DNA of 64,000 nt from Formosa haliotis (GCF_001685485.1 NZ_BDEL01000001.1:3441001-3505000); one strand, 5' to 3'; shown: positions 8,847 to 18,342, numbered from the stretch's first letter. Numbers and translations: made by a program. The notes: a model not told the origin generated them from the letters alone.

Positions 8847-9479
8847 TTAAACAGCTTCATTTAATAATCGCAAGTATTTTATTAAGGTTTCCTCGCTGTC
8901 CTGATCTGTTTCGTTCTTGTATTGTTCCAGTAAATTATCGTGCTGATTAAGTAAAGTTTCAAAGTTCTCAGAAGTAATGGTTTTAACCTCATTTGTTTCC
9001 TTATCTATGGCATATAGGAATCTTAGTTTGGCCAGTTTAGCACCTTGTATGGCTCCGCCAATAGCACCAAGGGCATAGCCCGTTTTCATTTGCTTTTTTC
9101 GTTCACTTTGGTCCTGAGAAATACCACCTCTAAAAACTAAATATTTTCCGTCGGAAATTACATTAGCATACCAAGGCTGCACTTTATATGTAAAGCAATT
9201 GATGTATAGAGAATCGCCGGTAGAATGGGCTAAAACCTCTTTCTTTAATACTTTTTTCTGAAGGGATTTGTCTGGAGAAACTAATTTGTAATCATTTCCA
9301 CCGTTCATAGCGATGTCACTCGACGTTCTTTTTTCAATTTTTAAATCATACTGTTGCGAAGGTGTTTTGTTTACAAGCTCGTCGAAACTCATATAAGTCC
9401 CTTTCGGAAAGTTGGTTTGTGAAAATATTTGATTTCCAAAAATCAAAGTCATCACTAAAATCAATGGTATTGTTTTCAT
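8847..9479 (-). CDS. Secreted protein of unknown function
   Basis: 210 residues with a clear Sec signal peptide (MKTIPLILVMTLIFGN, cleavage near QIFSQ). The mature part starts with NFPKGTYMSFDELVNKTPSQ, has a beta-rich middle with a paired-Gly motif (MNGGNDYKLVSPDKS), a glycine/alanine-rich helical stretch (ALGAIGGAIQGAKLAKL) that could touch a membrane, and a polar helical tail. Proteins with this layout are common in Flavobacteriia, but I know of no tested function. It stands alone between two terminator hairpins. Confidence 0.75.
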   Translation of the reverse strand: MKTIPLILVMTLIFGNQIFSQTNFPKGTYMSFDELVNKTPSQQYDLKIEKRTSSDIAMNGGNDYKLVSPDKSLQKKVLKKEVLAHSTGDSLYINCFTYKVQPWYANVISDGKYLVFRGGISQDQSERKKQMKTGYALGAIGGAIQGAKLAKLRFLYAIDKETNEVKTITSENFETLLNQHDNLLEQYKNETDQDSEETLIKYLRLLNEAV

Positions 9480-9593
9480 CTTAAATTGATTAATTTTCTG
9501 TCAAATGTATATTATTTCTAATCTCAAATTTAAAATGGATTCTACTTTATTTTCAGTTGTTAAATAAGTAGGTTTTCAGACTTATTATAACAC

Positions 9594-9630
9594 AAAAAAC
9601 GGATTGGTTTTAGTGGCCAATCCGTTTTTT
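9594..9630 (-). terminator. Terminator after hemN
   Basis: Stem CGGATTGG (9600-9607) with CCAATCCG (9617-9624), framed by six As and seven Ts, so it can work on both strands. It lies about 25 bp beyond the hemN stop on the minus strand. Confidence 0.85.
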
Positions 9631-9653
9631 TATATTCAAAATAGCTATGAATA

Positions 9654-11015
9654 TTATATGGTCATGGAAAATAATTTGGTGTCGGGTTTGTTTTTTAATA
9701 AACGTAAATCGAATGCCATACAAATGTTTCTAATAAACATGCGTCCTGCTTCTTTTACAATTAAATGATCGTCAAAAATATCGAGTACACCATCGGCTTC
9801 CATCTCTTTTAAGTGCGATAAAATTTCAGGAAGTTCTTGTAATTGCATTTCTGGAGCTTTCCAAGAAGTTTCAAGATTACACATAATATTTAAGATGTGT
9901 TTTCTAACAATAAGATCTTTTTCGGTTAATAAATGACCTTTGAAAATTGGAAGCTCATTAGCATTTAAACGAGCGTAATAGTCATCTATATTTTTTTCAT
10001 TCTGAGCAAAACTGTACCAAGAATCGCTGATAGACGACACTCCTAGACCGAGCATAAGCTGAGTTTTTCCAGAGGTATAGCCCATAAAATTTCGGTGCAA
10101 AGCTTTGTTTTTCATGGCCATATACATGCTGTCTGTAGGTAATGCAAAGTGGTCCATGCCAATCTCTACATAGCCCGCATCAAAAAATAATTGCTTTCCT
10201 AATTCGTATAATGCGCGCTTTTCGTTGTCTTGTGGTAAATCTGAATCTTTAAAACCACGTTGTCCATTTCCCTTAATCCACGGCACATGGGCATAGCTGT
10301 AATAGGCGATGCGGTCTGGTTTTAATTCGACCGTCTTTTTAATAGTATCGCGTATGCTGTCTTCGGTTTGGAAAGGTAAACCGAATATTAAATCGTGACT
10401 TACAGAATCGTAACCAATAGCTCTAGAATCTTCGGTAACCCGTTTTACCACTTCAAAAGATTGCATACGGTGAATGGCCTTTTGTACTATAGGGTCGTAA
10501 TCTTGAATGCCAAAACTATTACGTTTAAAGCCTAAATTATACAAAGCTTGAAGTTGTTCTTTTCGTGTGTAATTAGGATGACCTTCAAAGCTAAATTCGA
10601 AATCTTTAGCCCTGTTAGCAGTTTCAAAAATACCGTTTATTAACTTGGTTAAATTTTCTGAAGAAAAGAACGTTGGCGTTCCGCCGCCCAAATGAATTTC
10701 CTTTATGTTTGGTCTCTCTTCTAAGATGTCGCAATACATATTCCATTCTTTTAAAACCATTTCTACGTAAGGAACTTCAACACCATGTTGCTTTGTAATA
10801 CGTTTGTTACAGGCGCAAAAGGTGCATAAACTTTCACAAAAAGGTAAATGTATGTATAGACTTATTCCTTCGGAAGTATTTGATTCTTTAAACGATTTTT
10901 TAATGGTTTTAATCCAATTTTCAAGACTAATCCCTTGCTCGTCCCAATAAGGTACGGTAGGGTAACTCGTATAGCGAGGTCCTGGAATGTTGTATTTCTG
11001 AATTAAATTATTCAT
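9654..11015 (-). CDS. hemN: Oxygen-independent coproporphyrinogen III oxidase HemN
   Basis: Radical SAM enzyme of heme synthesis that decarboxylates coproporphyrinogen III to protoporphyrinogen IX without oxygen. The 453 residues match the full-length HemN family rather than the shorter HemW chaperone. The N terminus (IPGPRYTSYPT) is typical, and the cluster motif CX3CX2CXC is seen at Cys60, Cys64, Cys67 and Cys69 (CESLCTFCAC). Further HemN features are GGGTPTFF and FGIQDYDP. The gene fits the anaerobic or micro-aerobic lifestyle suggested by the nap operon, since heme is needed for those cytochromes. A TATTTTTG element lies about 60 bp upstream. Confidence 0.95.
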   Translation of the reverse strand: MNNLIQKYNIPGPRYTSYPTVPYWDEQGISLENWIKTIKKSFKESNTSEGISLYIHLPFCESLCTFCACNKRITKQHGVEVPYVEMVLKEWNMYCDILEERPNIKEIHLGGGTPTFFSSENLTKLINGIFETANRAKDFEFSFEGHPNYTRKEQLQALYNLGFKRNSFGIQDYDPIVQKAIHRMQSFEVVKRVTEDSRAIGYDSVSHDLIFGLPFQTEDSIRDTIKKTVELKPDRIAYYSYAHVPWIKGNGQRGFKDSDLPQDNEKRALYELGKQLFFDAGYVEIGMDHFALPTDSMYMAMKNKALHRNFMGYTSGKTQLMLGLGVSSISDSWYSFAQNEKNIDDYYARLNANELPIFKGHLLTEKDLIVRKHILNIMCNLETSWKAPEMQLQELPEILSHLKEMEADGVLDIFDDHLIVKEAGRMFIRNICMAFDLRLLKNKPDTKLFSMTI

Positions 11016-11073
11016 ACGATCTTAAATTTTTGACTTCAGAATTCATCATTTCTAAAGTCGGTATTTGGGATTG

Positions 11074-11081
11074 CAAAAATA
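11074..11081 (-). promoter_or_regulatory. Candidate -7 promoter element for hemN
   Basis: TATTTTTG on the minus strand matches the Bacteroidota TAnnTTTG element and lies 59 bp before the hemN start. I see no clear TTG at the usual distance upstream. Confidence 0.45.
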
Positions 11082-11110
11082 CGATTTATTTAACGGATGT
11101 TTTACTCTTT

Positions 11111-12235
11111 TTAAGAATTAACTGTAGCTTCTTTTAAAAACGGATAATCGGTATAACCTCGTGCTCCTAAACCTCCAAAAAGGGTGTGGTTATCGGATAT
11201 TTCATTTAAAGAGGCATTGGTTTTTACACGTTCTGGGTAATCTGGATTGGTTAAAAAATGTCTCCCGAAACCTATTAAATCGACTAAATTTTCTTGTAAT
11301 AAGGCATTTCCAATGTCGGGTGTTTTATTTCCAGTAGCAATTATAGTGTTCTTAAAGGTGGCTCTTAAATGAGTTCGGAAATCATCGGGAATAATGGGAG
11401 CATCATCCCAGTCGGCCTCACTTAAATGTAAATAAGCAATATCTAAATCGCTAAGTTTTTTCGCTGCTAGCATAATGGTGTCTAAAATTTCTGGATCGTC
11501 CATATCTTTAAATTTTATAAACGGAGCCAGACGCACACCAACCTTATCCTGCCCAATAGCATCGGTAATTGCTTGAGTAATTTCCATTAACAAACGTACT
11601 TGGTTTTCTTTGCTAGATCCATAATCATCTATACGTTTGTTGGCATTACTTCGTAAAAACTGATCGATTAAATAGCCGTTTCCACCATGAATTTCTACAC
11701 CGTCAAATCCGGCTTCTATGGCATTTAAAGCGCCTTGTTTAAAATCGTTAATGGTGATGTCGATGTCCTCTTGGGTCATCGCTCTGGGAGTTTCTACAGG
11801 CACAAAGGTAGCATCGCCATTAGGAGCGCCATCAAAAATATAAACCGAAGTGTCTTTTGCTATTTTTGCTGAAGGAGCGATAGGTTGTAATCCGTTTACT
11901 TTAGAAGAGCTTATACGGCCTACATGCCAAAGCTGAAGAAATATTTTACTTCCTTTTTTGTGAACTTCGTTCGTGATTAATTTCCAGCCTTCTATTTGTT
12001 CTTGAGTGTAAATTCCGGGTGTGTTGGCATATCCTTTTCCTTGTAACGAAATTTGAGTTGCTTCAGTTATAATGATACCGGCCGATGCCCGTTGCCCATA
12101 ATATCTTGCCATGAGTTTATTAGGAACATCTCCTGGTTGCGATGCTCTAGAACGCGTCATTGGTGCCATTAAAAATCTGTTTTTTAAAGCTAATCCGCTT
12201 AAGTTATAGGGGTTAAAAAGTGCTTGTGTTTTCAT
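11111..12235 (-). CDS. Old yellow enzyme family NADH:flavin oxidoreductase / alkene reductase
   Basis: 374 residues forming an FMN-binding TIM barrel that reduces activated C=C bonds or similar electrophiles with NAD(P)H. The start (LFNPYNLSGLALKNRFLMAP, then MTRSRA) and the EIHGGNGYLIDQFL segment with the following DDYGSSKENQVRLL are the hallmarks of the NemA/OYE group. The catalytic HxxN-type pair is changed here in the order seen by eye, and substrate cannot be predicted. It is transcribed away from an AraC-family regulator 103 bp upstream; such pairs often mean the regulator senses a reactive compound and controls the reductase. Confidence 0.9.
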   Translation of the reverse strand: MKTQALFNPYNLSGLALKNRFLMAPMTRSRASQPGDVPNKLMARYYGQRASAGIIITEATQISLQGKGYANTPGIYTQEQIEGWKLITNEVHKKGSKIFLQLWHVGRISSSKVNGLQPIAPSAKIAKDTSVYIFDGAPNGDATFVPVETPRAMTQEDIDITINDFKQGALNAIEAGFDGVEIHGGNGYLIDQFLRSNANKRIDDYGSSKENQVRLLMEITQAITDAIGQDKVGVRLAPFIKFKDMDDPEILDTIMLAAKKLSDLDIAYLHLSEADWDDAPIIPDDFRTHLRATFKNTIIATGNKTPDIGNALLQENLVDLIGFGRHFLTNPDYPERVKTNASLNEISDNHTLFGGLGARGYTDYPFLKEATVNS

Positions 12236-12264
12236 GATGATATAGGTTTGAACTAATTACAATA

Positions 12265-12272
12265 CAAAGTTA
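12265..12272 (-). promoter_or_regulatory. Candidate -7 element for the old yellow enzyme gene
   Basis: TAACTTTG on the minus strand, 30 bp before the start codon. No good TTG partner is visible, so the match is only partial. Confidence 0.4.
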
Positions 12273-12309
12273 GAGGAGGTTTAAATAAATTAATTGTAAT
12301 AAAACACTA

Positions 12310-12317
12310 TATATTTG
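12310..12317 (+). promoter_or_regulatory. Candidate -7 element for the AraC-type regulator
   Basis: TATATTTG, 21 bp before the start of the regulator gene. The divergent intergenic space is only 103 bp, so both promoters must lie close to a shared operator. Confidence 0.45.
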
Positions 12318-12338
12318 TAATATCTAATTAAGTTGTAA

Positions 12339-13181
12339 ATGAGACGATTATTTAGCAGGCAGGCATTAAATGTATTCCAAATCGAATTGGAAGAATGGCC
12401 ACATGCTGTGCATACCCATAATTTTTACGAATTAATTTTAATTGTTGAAGGTCATGGTATTCATAATCTTAACGATGTTAGTTTTCCTTATAAAAAGGGC
12501 GATGTGTTTTTGTTAACCCCAGAAGATTGGCATGAGTTTAAAATTGAATCAAAAACTATTTTTACCTATTTAAAGTTTACCGAACAAATTCTAATTGAAA
12601 AGCATTTAGATTCTAAAAACAGTTGGAAACGCAACCTAGAATCGGAGTTGTTTAAACCCAATGTGATTCCAGAGAATATTATTAAAGGTAAAAAAGATAA
12701 GCAAATGATTTGGAGCTTATTGGATATGTTGCTTACAGAGTTTCACGATTACGATCGGTTTAGCAGAGAAGTGGTTTTAGAGTTATTTGGAGCGGTTTTG
12801 TTTATAATTGTTCGAAATTTGAGTAAAAAAGGTGAAAATGTTTCTAAAGTTGAGCATATTGAAAAACAAAAAGTATCCGAAATGTTATCCTATATTCGTC
12901 AGCATTTAAACGATAAAGAAGCCATTTCATTACAAGCCATCGCTAACAAATTTTTAATGTCTCCAAATTATGTAAGTGTATATTTAAAGAAACATACGGG
13001 GATTGGATTACAGCAAATGATTATTGAAACCCGTTTAAAAACAGCAGAGCGTTTACTTAATCAAAGCACATTAACCATTTCTGAAATATCGAATACATTA
13101 GGATTTAATGATGCGAGCCATATGAATAAGATGTTTAAAAAGTATCGGAATAAAACCCCAAAAGCATATAGAAATACCTAA
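12339..13181 (+). CDS. AraC family transcriptional regulator
   Basis: 280 residues. The N-terminal half is a cupin-like sensing domain (AVHTHNFYELILIVEGHGIH, then KKGDVFLLTPEDWHEF). The C-terminal 100 residues hold the two helix-turn-helix units of AraC/XylS proteins (LQAIANKFLMSPNYVSVYLK and TISEISNTLGFNDASHMNK, ending KKYRNKTPKAYR). It is divergent from the old yellow enzyme gene with 103 bp between, so that gene is the likely target. The ligand is unknown. Confidence 0.9.
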   Translation: MRRLFSRQALNVFQIELEEWPHAVHTHNFYELILIVEGHGIHNLNDVSFPYKKGDVFLLTPEDWHEFKIESKTIFTYLKFTEQILIEKHLDSKNSWKRNLESELFKPNVIPENIIKGKKDKQMIWSLLDMLLTEFHDYDRFSREVVLELFGAVLFIIVRNLSKKGENVSKVEHIEKQKVSEMLSYIRQHLNDKEAISLQAIANKFLMSPNYVSVYLKKHTGIGLQQMIIETRLKTAERLLNQSTLTISEISNTLGFNDASHMNKMFKKYRNKTPKAYRNT

Positions 13182-13256
13182 TACAGAAGGCTTAAAAGCA
13201 AGAATATAAACCGTATGCTTTTACGTATTTTTAGTAACTCTTCTTAAAATGATGCT

Positions 13257-13283
13257 TTGCGCAGAAAAATAAGCGTATTTTTG
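13257..13283 (+). promoter_or_regulatory. Candidate promoter of the DEAD-box helicase gene
   Basis: TTG at 13257-13259 and TATTTTTG at 13276-13283 with a 16-bp spacer, slightly short for the Bacteroidota consensus. The start codon follows 55 bp later. Confidence 0.45.
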
Positions 13284-13338
13284 CGGTTATATTATAAATG
13301 ACATAAAAATTAAGTGTCATTTTCTTCAATTCAAATAT

Positions 13339-14625
13339 ATGTCATTTAATTCACTAGGCTTATCTGATGCCTTATTGAAAGCAATCAATAAAAAAGGATA
13401 CAACACGCCATCACCAATTCAAGCAAAAGCAATCCCACCCATTTTAGAAGGGAAAGATGTTTTGGCATCGGCGCAAACAGGTACCGGTAAAACCGCGGGT
13501 TTTACACTACCATTACTTCAAATTTTAACAGAAGGAACCACAAAAAGACAGCGTCCAGTACGCGCTTTAATATTAACGCCAACTCGAGAATTGGCGGCTC
13601 AAATTTTTGAAAACGTTAAAGAATATAGCGAATTTATAGATATCAGATCGGCAGTTATTTTTGGAGGTGTTAATCAGCGTCCTCAAGAAGCCCAAATTAG
13701 ACGAGGTGTCGATGTGTTGGTAGCAACACCAGGCCGATTATTAGATTTGTGTAGCCAAAACATATTGTCTTTATCGAGTGTAGAGATTTTTGTGTTAGAC
13801 GAAGCAGACCGTATGTTAGACATGGGATTTCTTCGCGATATAGAACGTGTTATAAAGTTAATTCCGAAGAAACGTCAGAATTTAATGTTCTCGGCAACCT
13901 TTTCAAAAGATATTAAAAAGTTAGCGAACGGCATCTTATCTCATCCAGTTTCTGTTGAGGCGACTCCAGAAAACACAACGGTTGAGGTTATTCAGCAAAA
14001 AGTGTATCGGGTTGCTAAAGCCAAGAAAACCGGATTAATTATTAAATTAATATCGGAAGGTAATTGGCAACAGGTTTTGGTGTTTACACGTACAAAACAC
14101 GGTGCGAACAACTTAACCAAAAAAATGATTTCTGCAGGTATTACTGCAGCAGCCATTCATGGCAATAAAAGTCAAGGTGCGCGTACAAAAGCCTTAAGTG
14201 GGTTTAAAGATGGAAGTATACGGGTTATGGTTGCTACAGATATTGCAGCTCGTGGTTTAGATATTCCATTGTTGCCACATGTTATAAACTTCGAAATTCC
14301 GAATATTTCTGAAGATTATGTACACCGTATAGGTAGAACCGGGAGAGCTGGAGCTAGTGGGGAAGCCATTTCATTAGTAAGTGCAGACGAAACCACGTTT
14401 TTAAGAGATATTCAAAAACTAATTGGATTACAAATTCCAGTTGAAATTGTAGAAGGTTTCGAACCAGATCCTAACGCCTCTACCGAGCCTATTAAACAAG
14501 GCGGCGGCGGTTCTAGAAATAGAAACTCTAGACCAGGCGGTGGTAGTAAAGGCAATAAAAAAAGCTCAACTAAAGGAGGAGCATCTAGTTCTAGTAGAAG
14601 TAGATCGCGAGATAGAAGAAAATAA
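13339..14625 (+). CDS. DEAD-box RNA helicase, RhlE-like
   Basis: 428 residues; ATP-dependent RNA helicase, likely in ribosome assembly or RNA decay. Motifs in order: Q motif ([12 protein letters not shown], about 23-34), Walker A AQTGTGKT (45-52), PTRELA, DEAD (154-157, [13 protein letters not shown]), SAT (MFSATFS), and [10 protein letters not shown] near 330. The last 50 residues are a low-complexity Gly/Ser/Arg/Lys tail, typical of RhlE-type proteins and likely to bind RNA. The downstream VF530-type gene begins within a few bases of the stop codon, so both are co-transcribed. Confidence 0.93.
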   Translation: MSFNSLGLSDALLKAINKKGYNTPSPIQAKAIPPILEGKDVLASAQTGTGKTAGFTLPLLQILTEGTTKRQRPVRALILTPTRELAAQIFENVKEYSEFIDIRSAVIFGGVNQRPQEAQIRRGVDVLVATPGRLLDLCSQNILSLSSVEIFVLDEADRMLDMGFLRDIERVIKLIPKKRQNLMFSATFSKDIKKLANGILSHPVSVEATPENTTVEVIQQKVYRVAKAKKTGLIIKLISEGNWQQVLVFTRTKHGANNLTKKMISAGITAAAIHGNKSQGARTKALSGFKDGSIRVMVATDIAARGLDIPLLPHVINFEIPNISEDYVHRIGRTGRAGASGEAISLVSADETTFLRDIQKLIGLQIPVEIVEGFEPDPNASTEPIKQGGGGSRNRNSRPGGGSKGNKKSSTKGGASSSSRSRSRDRRK

Positions 14626-14631
14626 GTGCGT

Positions 14632-14853
14632 ATGGATAGTCAGCCAAATAATCCGTTACATGGCGTAAAATTAGAACAGATTTTAGTAGCGTTAGAAGCG
14701 CATTACGGTTGGGAATATATGGGGTATAACATTAATATTCGTTGTTTTAACGATAACCCGTCTATTAAATCGAGTTTAAAGTTTTTACGACGCACGCCGT
14801 GGGCAAGGACTAAAGTTGAACAGATGTATTTAAATATGATTTCTAAAAAATAA
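14632..14853 (+). CDS. VF530-type small protein
   Basis: 73 residues if started at the ATG at 14632. A GTG at 14626, directly after the helicase stop, would add two residues. The sequence (NPLHGVKLEQILVALEAHYG, WEYMGYNINIRCF, LKFLRRTPWARTKVEQMYL) matches the VF530 family, a compact fold suggested to bind nucleic acid. The gap to the helicase gene is 0-6 bp, so it is surely in the same transcript. Confidence 0.85.
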   Translation: MDSQPNNPLHGVKLEQILVALEAHYGWEYMGYNINIRCFNDNPSIKSSLKFLRRTPWARTKVEQMYLNMISKK

Positions 14854-14930
14854 ACAGATGAATTGTAAGATATTCTATTTTAGATAGTTATCTTTATAAG
14901 AAATCAAACCATTTTAATACCATTAAAATC

Positions 14931-15326
14931 ATGAAAAAATTAGTTCTAGTTCTATTAGTAGCTTTGTGTTTTACAACGTTTTATAGTTGTCATTCATCAA
15001 AATCATCAGTGCCAACAACTGCCGTGTCAGATATGAGTGCCGATCAGATGAAGTCTTATTTTATGAGTAATCCAGATGTTCAAAACAAAGTAAAAGACGC
15101 TTTGGTCGATGAGAATTCGCCGCTGAGAAAACAAGCTACCGAGTATTTAAAAACAAATCCGGATACTCAGGCGAAAGTAACAGATTTTATTGCTAAAAAC
15201 CCGGATGCAAAGGGAAATTTAATGAAGTATGTTATGGATAATCCTGAATTAACCAATAAACTTATGAATTGGATTTCTAACAATCCGAAAGTATTAAAAC
15301 AAGCTATGAGTTTAATAGGAATGTAA
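14931..15326 (+). CDS. Lipoprotein with NPD-type helical repeats, unknown function
   Basis: 131 residues. The N terminus is a lipoprotein signal ending in FYSC (Cys20). The mature part is made of repeats of about 12-14 residues that each begin with an NP pair: SNPDVQNKVKD, TNPDTQAKVTDFI, KNPDAKGNLMKYV, DNPELTNKLMNWI and NNPKVLKQAM. They look like short amphipathic helices stacked end to end. I do not know a named family. It stands alone, with a terminator after it. Confidence 0.8.
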   Translation: MKKLVLVLLVALCFTTFYSCHSSKSSVPTTAVSDMSADQMKSYFMSNPDVQNKVKDALVDENSPLRKQATEYLKTNPDTQAKVTDFIAKNPDAKGNLMKYVMDNPELTNKLMNWISNNPKVLKQAMSLIGM

Positions 15327-15346
15327 TTTTTCTTACATAATATTTT

Positions 15347-15380
15347 AAAGCAGTTAAGTTGTACTTGGCTGCTTTTTTTT
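15347..15380 (+). terminator. Terminator after the NPD-repeat lipoprotein gene
   Basis: AAGCAGTTAAGT (15348-15359) pairs with ACTTGGCTGCTT (15363-15374) using two G-U pairs, followed by a run of Ts to 15380. Confidence 0.85.
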
Positions 15381-15444
15381 GTTTAAAACCATACTAGAAT
15401 GCAAGTATTCTGCAACTAAACGCGGATTTAATAAAGCAAGGTTG

Positions 15445-15452
15445 TAACTTTG
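15445..15452 (+). promoter_or_regulatory. Candidate -7 element for era
   Basis: TAACTTTG, 24 bp before the era start; it fits the Bacteroidota TAnnTTTG consensus. Confidence 0.5.
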
Positions 15453-15475
15453 CAAACACTTAAACGTAGTAAGAC

Positions 15476-16360
15476 ATGAATCATAAAGCCGGTTTTGTAA
15501 ATATTATAGGAAATCCAAATGTTGGAAAATCTACATTAATGAATGCTTTTGTGGGTGAAAAATTATCGATCATAACCTCTAAGGCACAAACTACGCGTCA
15601 CCGTATTTTAGGTATTGTGAATGGCGACGATTTTCAGGTGATCCTCTCTGATACTCCTGGAATTATTAAACCCGCTTACGAGCTACAATCGTCTATGATG
15701 GATTTTGTAAAATCTGCCTTCGAAGATGCCGATGTCTTGGTTTATATGGTTGAAATTGGTGAAACAGAACTTAAAGATGAAGCCTTTTTTAACAAGATTA
15801 CTACGGCTAAAATCCCTGTATTATTGCTGTTAAATAAAATAGATAAATCCGACCAAGAGCAGTTAGAAGCTCAAGTTGGCTTGTGGAGTAGAAAAGTGCC
15901 TAATGCCGAAATTTTTCCAATTTCTGCTTTAGAAGGTTTTAATGTGTCTGAAGTATTCAATCGTATCATTGAATTGCTTCCAGATTCACCACCATTTTAT
16001 CCAAAAGATCAGTTAACCGATAAACCAGAGCGATTTTTTATAAATGAAACCATTCGTGAAAAAATATTAATGCATTACAAGAAAGAAATTCCGTATGCGG
16101 TAGAGGTTGATACCGAGGAGTTTTTTGAAGAAGAGCAAATTATTCGTGTTCGTTCTGTAATTATGGTCGAGCGAGAAACCCAAAAGGGAATTATTATTGG
16201 TCATAAAGGAGCTGCTTTAAAACGTGTAGGCGTAGAGGCGAGAAAAGATTTAGAAAAATTCTTTGGAAAGCAAATTCATCTAGAATTATACGTAAAAGTG
16301 AATAAAAATTGGCGTTCCAATTCGCAGCAATTGCGTCGTTTCGGGTATAATCAGAAATAA
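15476..16360 (+). CDS. era: GTPase Era
   Basis: 294 residues; Era binds the 3' end of 16S rRNA and helps assemble the small ribosomal subunit. G-domain motifs: G1 GNPNVGKST (12-20), G3 DTPG (about 60), G4 NKID (about 121). The C-terminal KH domain is complete (IIIGHKGAALKRVGVEARKD, then ELYVKVNKNWR). The length is normal. A related GTPase gene, der, lies 600 bp downstream on the same strand, with one small minus-strand gene between. Confidence 0.96.
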   Translation: MNHKAGFVNIIGNPNVGKSTLMNAFVGEKLSIITSKAQTTRHRILGIVNGDDFQVILSDTPGIIKPAYELQSSMMDFVKSAFEDADVLVYMVEIGETELKDEAFFNKITTAKIPVLLLLNKIDKSDQEQLEAQVGLWSRKVPNAEIFPISALEGFNVSEVFNRIIELLPDSPPFYPKDQLTDKPERFFINETIREKILMHYKKEIPYAVEVDTEEFFEEEQIIRVRSVIMVERETQKGIIIGHKGAALKRVGVEARKDLEKFFGKQIHLELYVKVNKNWRSNSQQLRRFGYNQK

Positions 16361-16364
16361 AATG

Positions 16365-16859
16365 TTATAAATTAAGAGCGCTTTTCATAAATTGTTGTAG
16401 AGCTATCATATCTTTTTTTCCTTTATAACGCCCAGCTCGTCCAATAAAATACAAGGCAAACCAAAGTACAACCATGGCTATACAAACACCTATTTGTATG
16501 CCGTATGAGGTCTCTAATGCCCAATTGGAATAGGCCCAAATCCCGAAGCCGGTAAAAAGCATGGCCACGATAAAATGGAGAAACATAAAGAGCGTCCATA
16601 CTGTTGGGTTTGGTCCGAAAAGCCCGTGTAGCCTGCAAGATCCATCTTCTTTTTCGTTAACTTCAAGATGTAATTGTGGCGACCAGAAGTGCTGTTTATG
16701 CTTCGGAATCCGAATAAAAACATGATCGTCTATACGCGACACTATAAACTCGTTCTGTGTATTTTTAAGGGCTTCAAAAACCGATAAAACCTCCTCGTTA
16801 TGTTGGGGTAAGTCTATGTTAAATCTCGGGCGAAGAATAATGTCGTTATCTAATATCAT
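16365..16859 (-). CDS. Small membrane protein of unknown function
   Basis: 164 residues when started at the ATG at 16859 (MILDNDIILRPRFNIDL). A longer reading from 16934 is open but would run through the der promoter. A soluble N-terminal half (FIVSRIDDHVFIRIPKHKQH, LHLEVNEKEDG, CRLHGLFGPNPTVW) is followed by two membrane segments (FMFLHFIVAMLFTGFGIW and IQIGVCIAMVVLWFALYFIG). The end is polar. It is convergent with era (4 bp between the genes) and divergent from der. No function is known to me. Confidence 0.7.
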   Translation of the reverse strand: MILDNDIILRPRFNIDLPQHNEEVLSVFEALKNTQNEFIVSRIDDHVFIRIPKHKQHFWSPQLHLEVNEKEDGSCRLHGLFGPNPTVWTLFMFLHFIVAMLFTGFGIWAYSNWALETSYGIQIGVCIAMVVLWFALYFIGRAGRYKGKKDMIALQQFMKSALNL

Positions 16860-16919
16860 CTTTTTTATCAACTTTAAAGAATGCGTTAAAATACAGTTTT
16901 TTCTTAAACATCTAAACAC

Positions 16920-16927
16920 TACCTTTG
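16920..16927 (+). promoter_or_regulatory. Candidate -7 element for der
   Basis: TACCTTTG, 17 bp before the der start codon, in the short divergent space to the membrane-protein gene. Confidence 0.5.
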
Positions 16928-16944
16928 CAGACAATTAAAAGTGT

Positions 16945-18252
16945 ATGAGTAATATAGTAGCCATAGTAGGAAGACCAAATGTTGGAAAGTCAACATTTTT
17001 CAATCGTTTAATACAACGAAGAGAAGCCATTGTAGATGCAGTTAGTGGGGTTACTCGCGATAGACATTACGGAAAGAGCGACTGGAACGGAAAAGAATTT
17101 TCTTTAATCGATACCGGCGGATATGTAAAAGGAAGCGATGATGTTTTTGAAGCAGAGATCGATAAACAAGTAGTTTTAGCCATAGAAGAAGCCGATGCCA
17201 TTATTTTTATGGTCGATGTAGAATCTGGGGTTACCGGCATGGATGAAGACGTAGCGAAGTTATTAAGAAAAGTAACGAAGCCAGTTTTCTTGGTGGTAAA
17301 TAAAGTAGATAACGGAAAACGTGCCGAGGATGCTGTAGAGTTTTACTCTTTAGGTCTGGGCGAATATTATACGGTAGCAAGTATAAATGGTAGTGGAACG
17401 GGAGATTTATTAGATGCCTTAGTTGAAGCTTTGCCAGAAAAAGAGGAGGAAGAAGATGAAGAAGCTTTACCTCGTTTTGCGGTTGTTGGCCGTCCAAATG
17501 CAGGGAAGTCATCATTTATTAACGCTTTAATAGGTGAAGAGCGCTATATAGTTACAGATATTGCAGGTACAACACGAGATTCTATAGATACGAGGTATAA
17601 CCGTTTTGGATTTGAATTTAACTTGGTAGATACGGCTGGAATCCGTAGAAAATCTAAAGTTAAGGAAGATTTAGAATTTTACTCTGTAATGCGTAGTGTA
17701 CGTGCCATAGAGCATAGCGATGTTTGTATAATAGTGTTAGATGCCACAAGAGGTTTCGACGGACAGGTACAAAATATTTTTTGGTTAGCAGAACGCAATA
17801 GAAAAGGTATAGTTGTGCTTGTAAATAAATGGGATTTGATAGAAAAAGAAACCAATTCTGCTAAAGAATACGAAAGACAAATTCGTCGCGAAATGGAACC
17901 TTTTACCGATGTGCCTATTGTATTTATTTCGGTATTAAATAAACAACGTATTTTTAAAGCTATAGAAACAGCTGTTGAGGTTTACAAAAACAGAAGCAAA
18001 AAAATTAAAACTAGTGTTTTAAACGAAGTGATGTTGCCTATTATAGAAAATTATCCACCACCGGCGTATAAGGCAAAATATGTAAAAATTAAGTTTATTA
18101 CGCAGTTACCAACACCACAGCCGCAATTTGCATTTTTCTGTAATTTGCCTCAGTATGTAAAAGAATCTTATAAACGATTTTTAGAAAATAAATTACGTGA
18201 ACATTTCGATTTTAACGGTGTTCCTGTAAGCGTATATATGCGAAAGAAATAG
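16945..18252 (+). CDS. der: GTPase Der (EngA)
   Basis: 435 residues with two consecutive G domains, the hallmark of Der, needed for large ribosomal subunit assembly. First domain: GRPNVGKST at residues 9-17, DTGG near 57, NKVD near 119. Second domain: GRPNAGKSS near 183, DTAG, NKWD near 296. The C-terminal KH-like domain ends [10 protein letters not shown]. The segment between the domains is very acidic ([12 protein letters not shown]), as usual. Length is normal. Confidence 0.97.
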   Translation: MSNIVAIVGRPNVGKSTFFNRLIQRREAIVDAVSGVTRDRHYGKSDWNGKEFSLIDTGGYVKGSDDVFEAEIDKQVVLAIEEADAIIFMVDVESGVTGMDEDVAKLLRKVTKPVFLVVNKVDNGKRAEDAVEFYSLGLGEYYTVASINGSGTGDLLDALVEALPEKEEEEDEEALPRFAVVGRPNAGKSSFINALIGEERYIVTDIAGTTRDSIDTRYNRFGFEFNLVDTAGIRRKSKVKEDLEFYSVMRSVRAIEHSDVCIIVLDATRGFDGQVQNIFWLAERNRKGIVVLVNKWDLIEKETNSAKEYERQIRREMEPFTDVPIVFISVLNKQRIFKAIETAVEVYKNRSKKIKTSVLNEVMLPIIENYPPPAYKAKYVKIKFITQLPTPQPQFAFFCNLPQYVKESYKRFLENKLREHFDFNGVPVSVYMRKK

Positions 18253-18279
18253 TGTAAATATTACATAATTCAAATTAAT

Positions 18280-18316
18280 AACCTCGATTTTTTGTTAAGT
18301 CGGGGTTTATTTTTTT
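18280..18316 (+). terminator. Terminator after der
   Basis: AACCTCGA (18280-18287) pairs with TCGGGGTT (18300-18307, one G-U pair), then a T-rich tail to 18316. Confidence 0.7.
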
Positions 18317-18342
18317 GTTTCATTAAACTTTTTATAGTTTTG
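18315..18342 (+). promoter_or_regulatory. Promoter of the outer-membrane barrel gene
   Basis: TTG at 18315-18317 and TAGTTTTG at 18335-18342 with a 17-bp spacer, a good fit to the Bacteroidota promoter. It begins where the der terminator ends. Confidence 0.6.

Noticed and set aside
13194..13223. Terminator after the AraC-type gene
   Set aside because: AAAAGCA and TGCTTTT are complementary but the stem is short, with a long loop and no clear T run.
17231..17515. Minus-strand frame inside der
   Set aside because: Leucine- and histidine-rich shadow of a well-supported gene.
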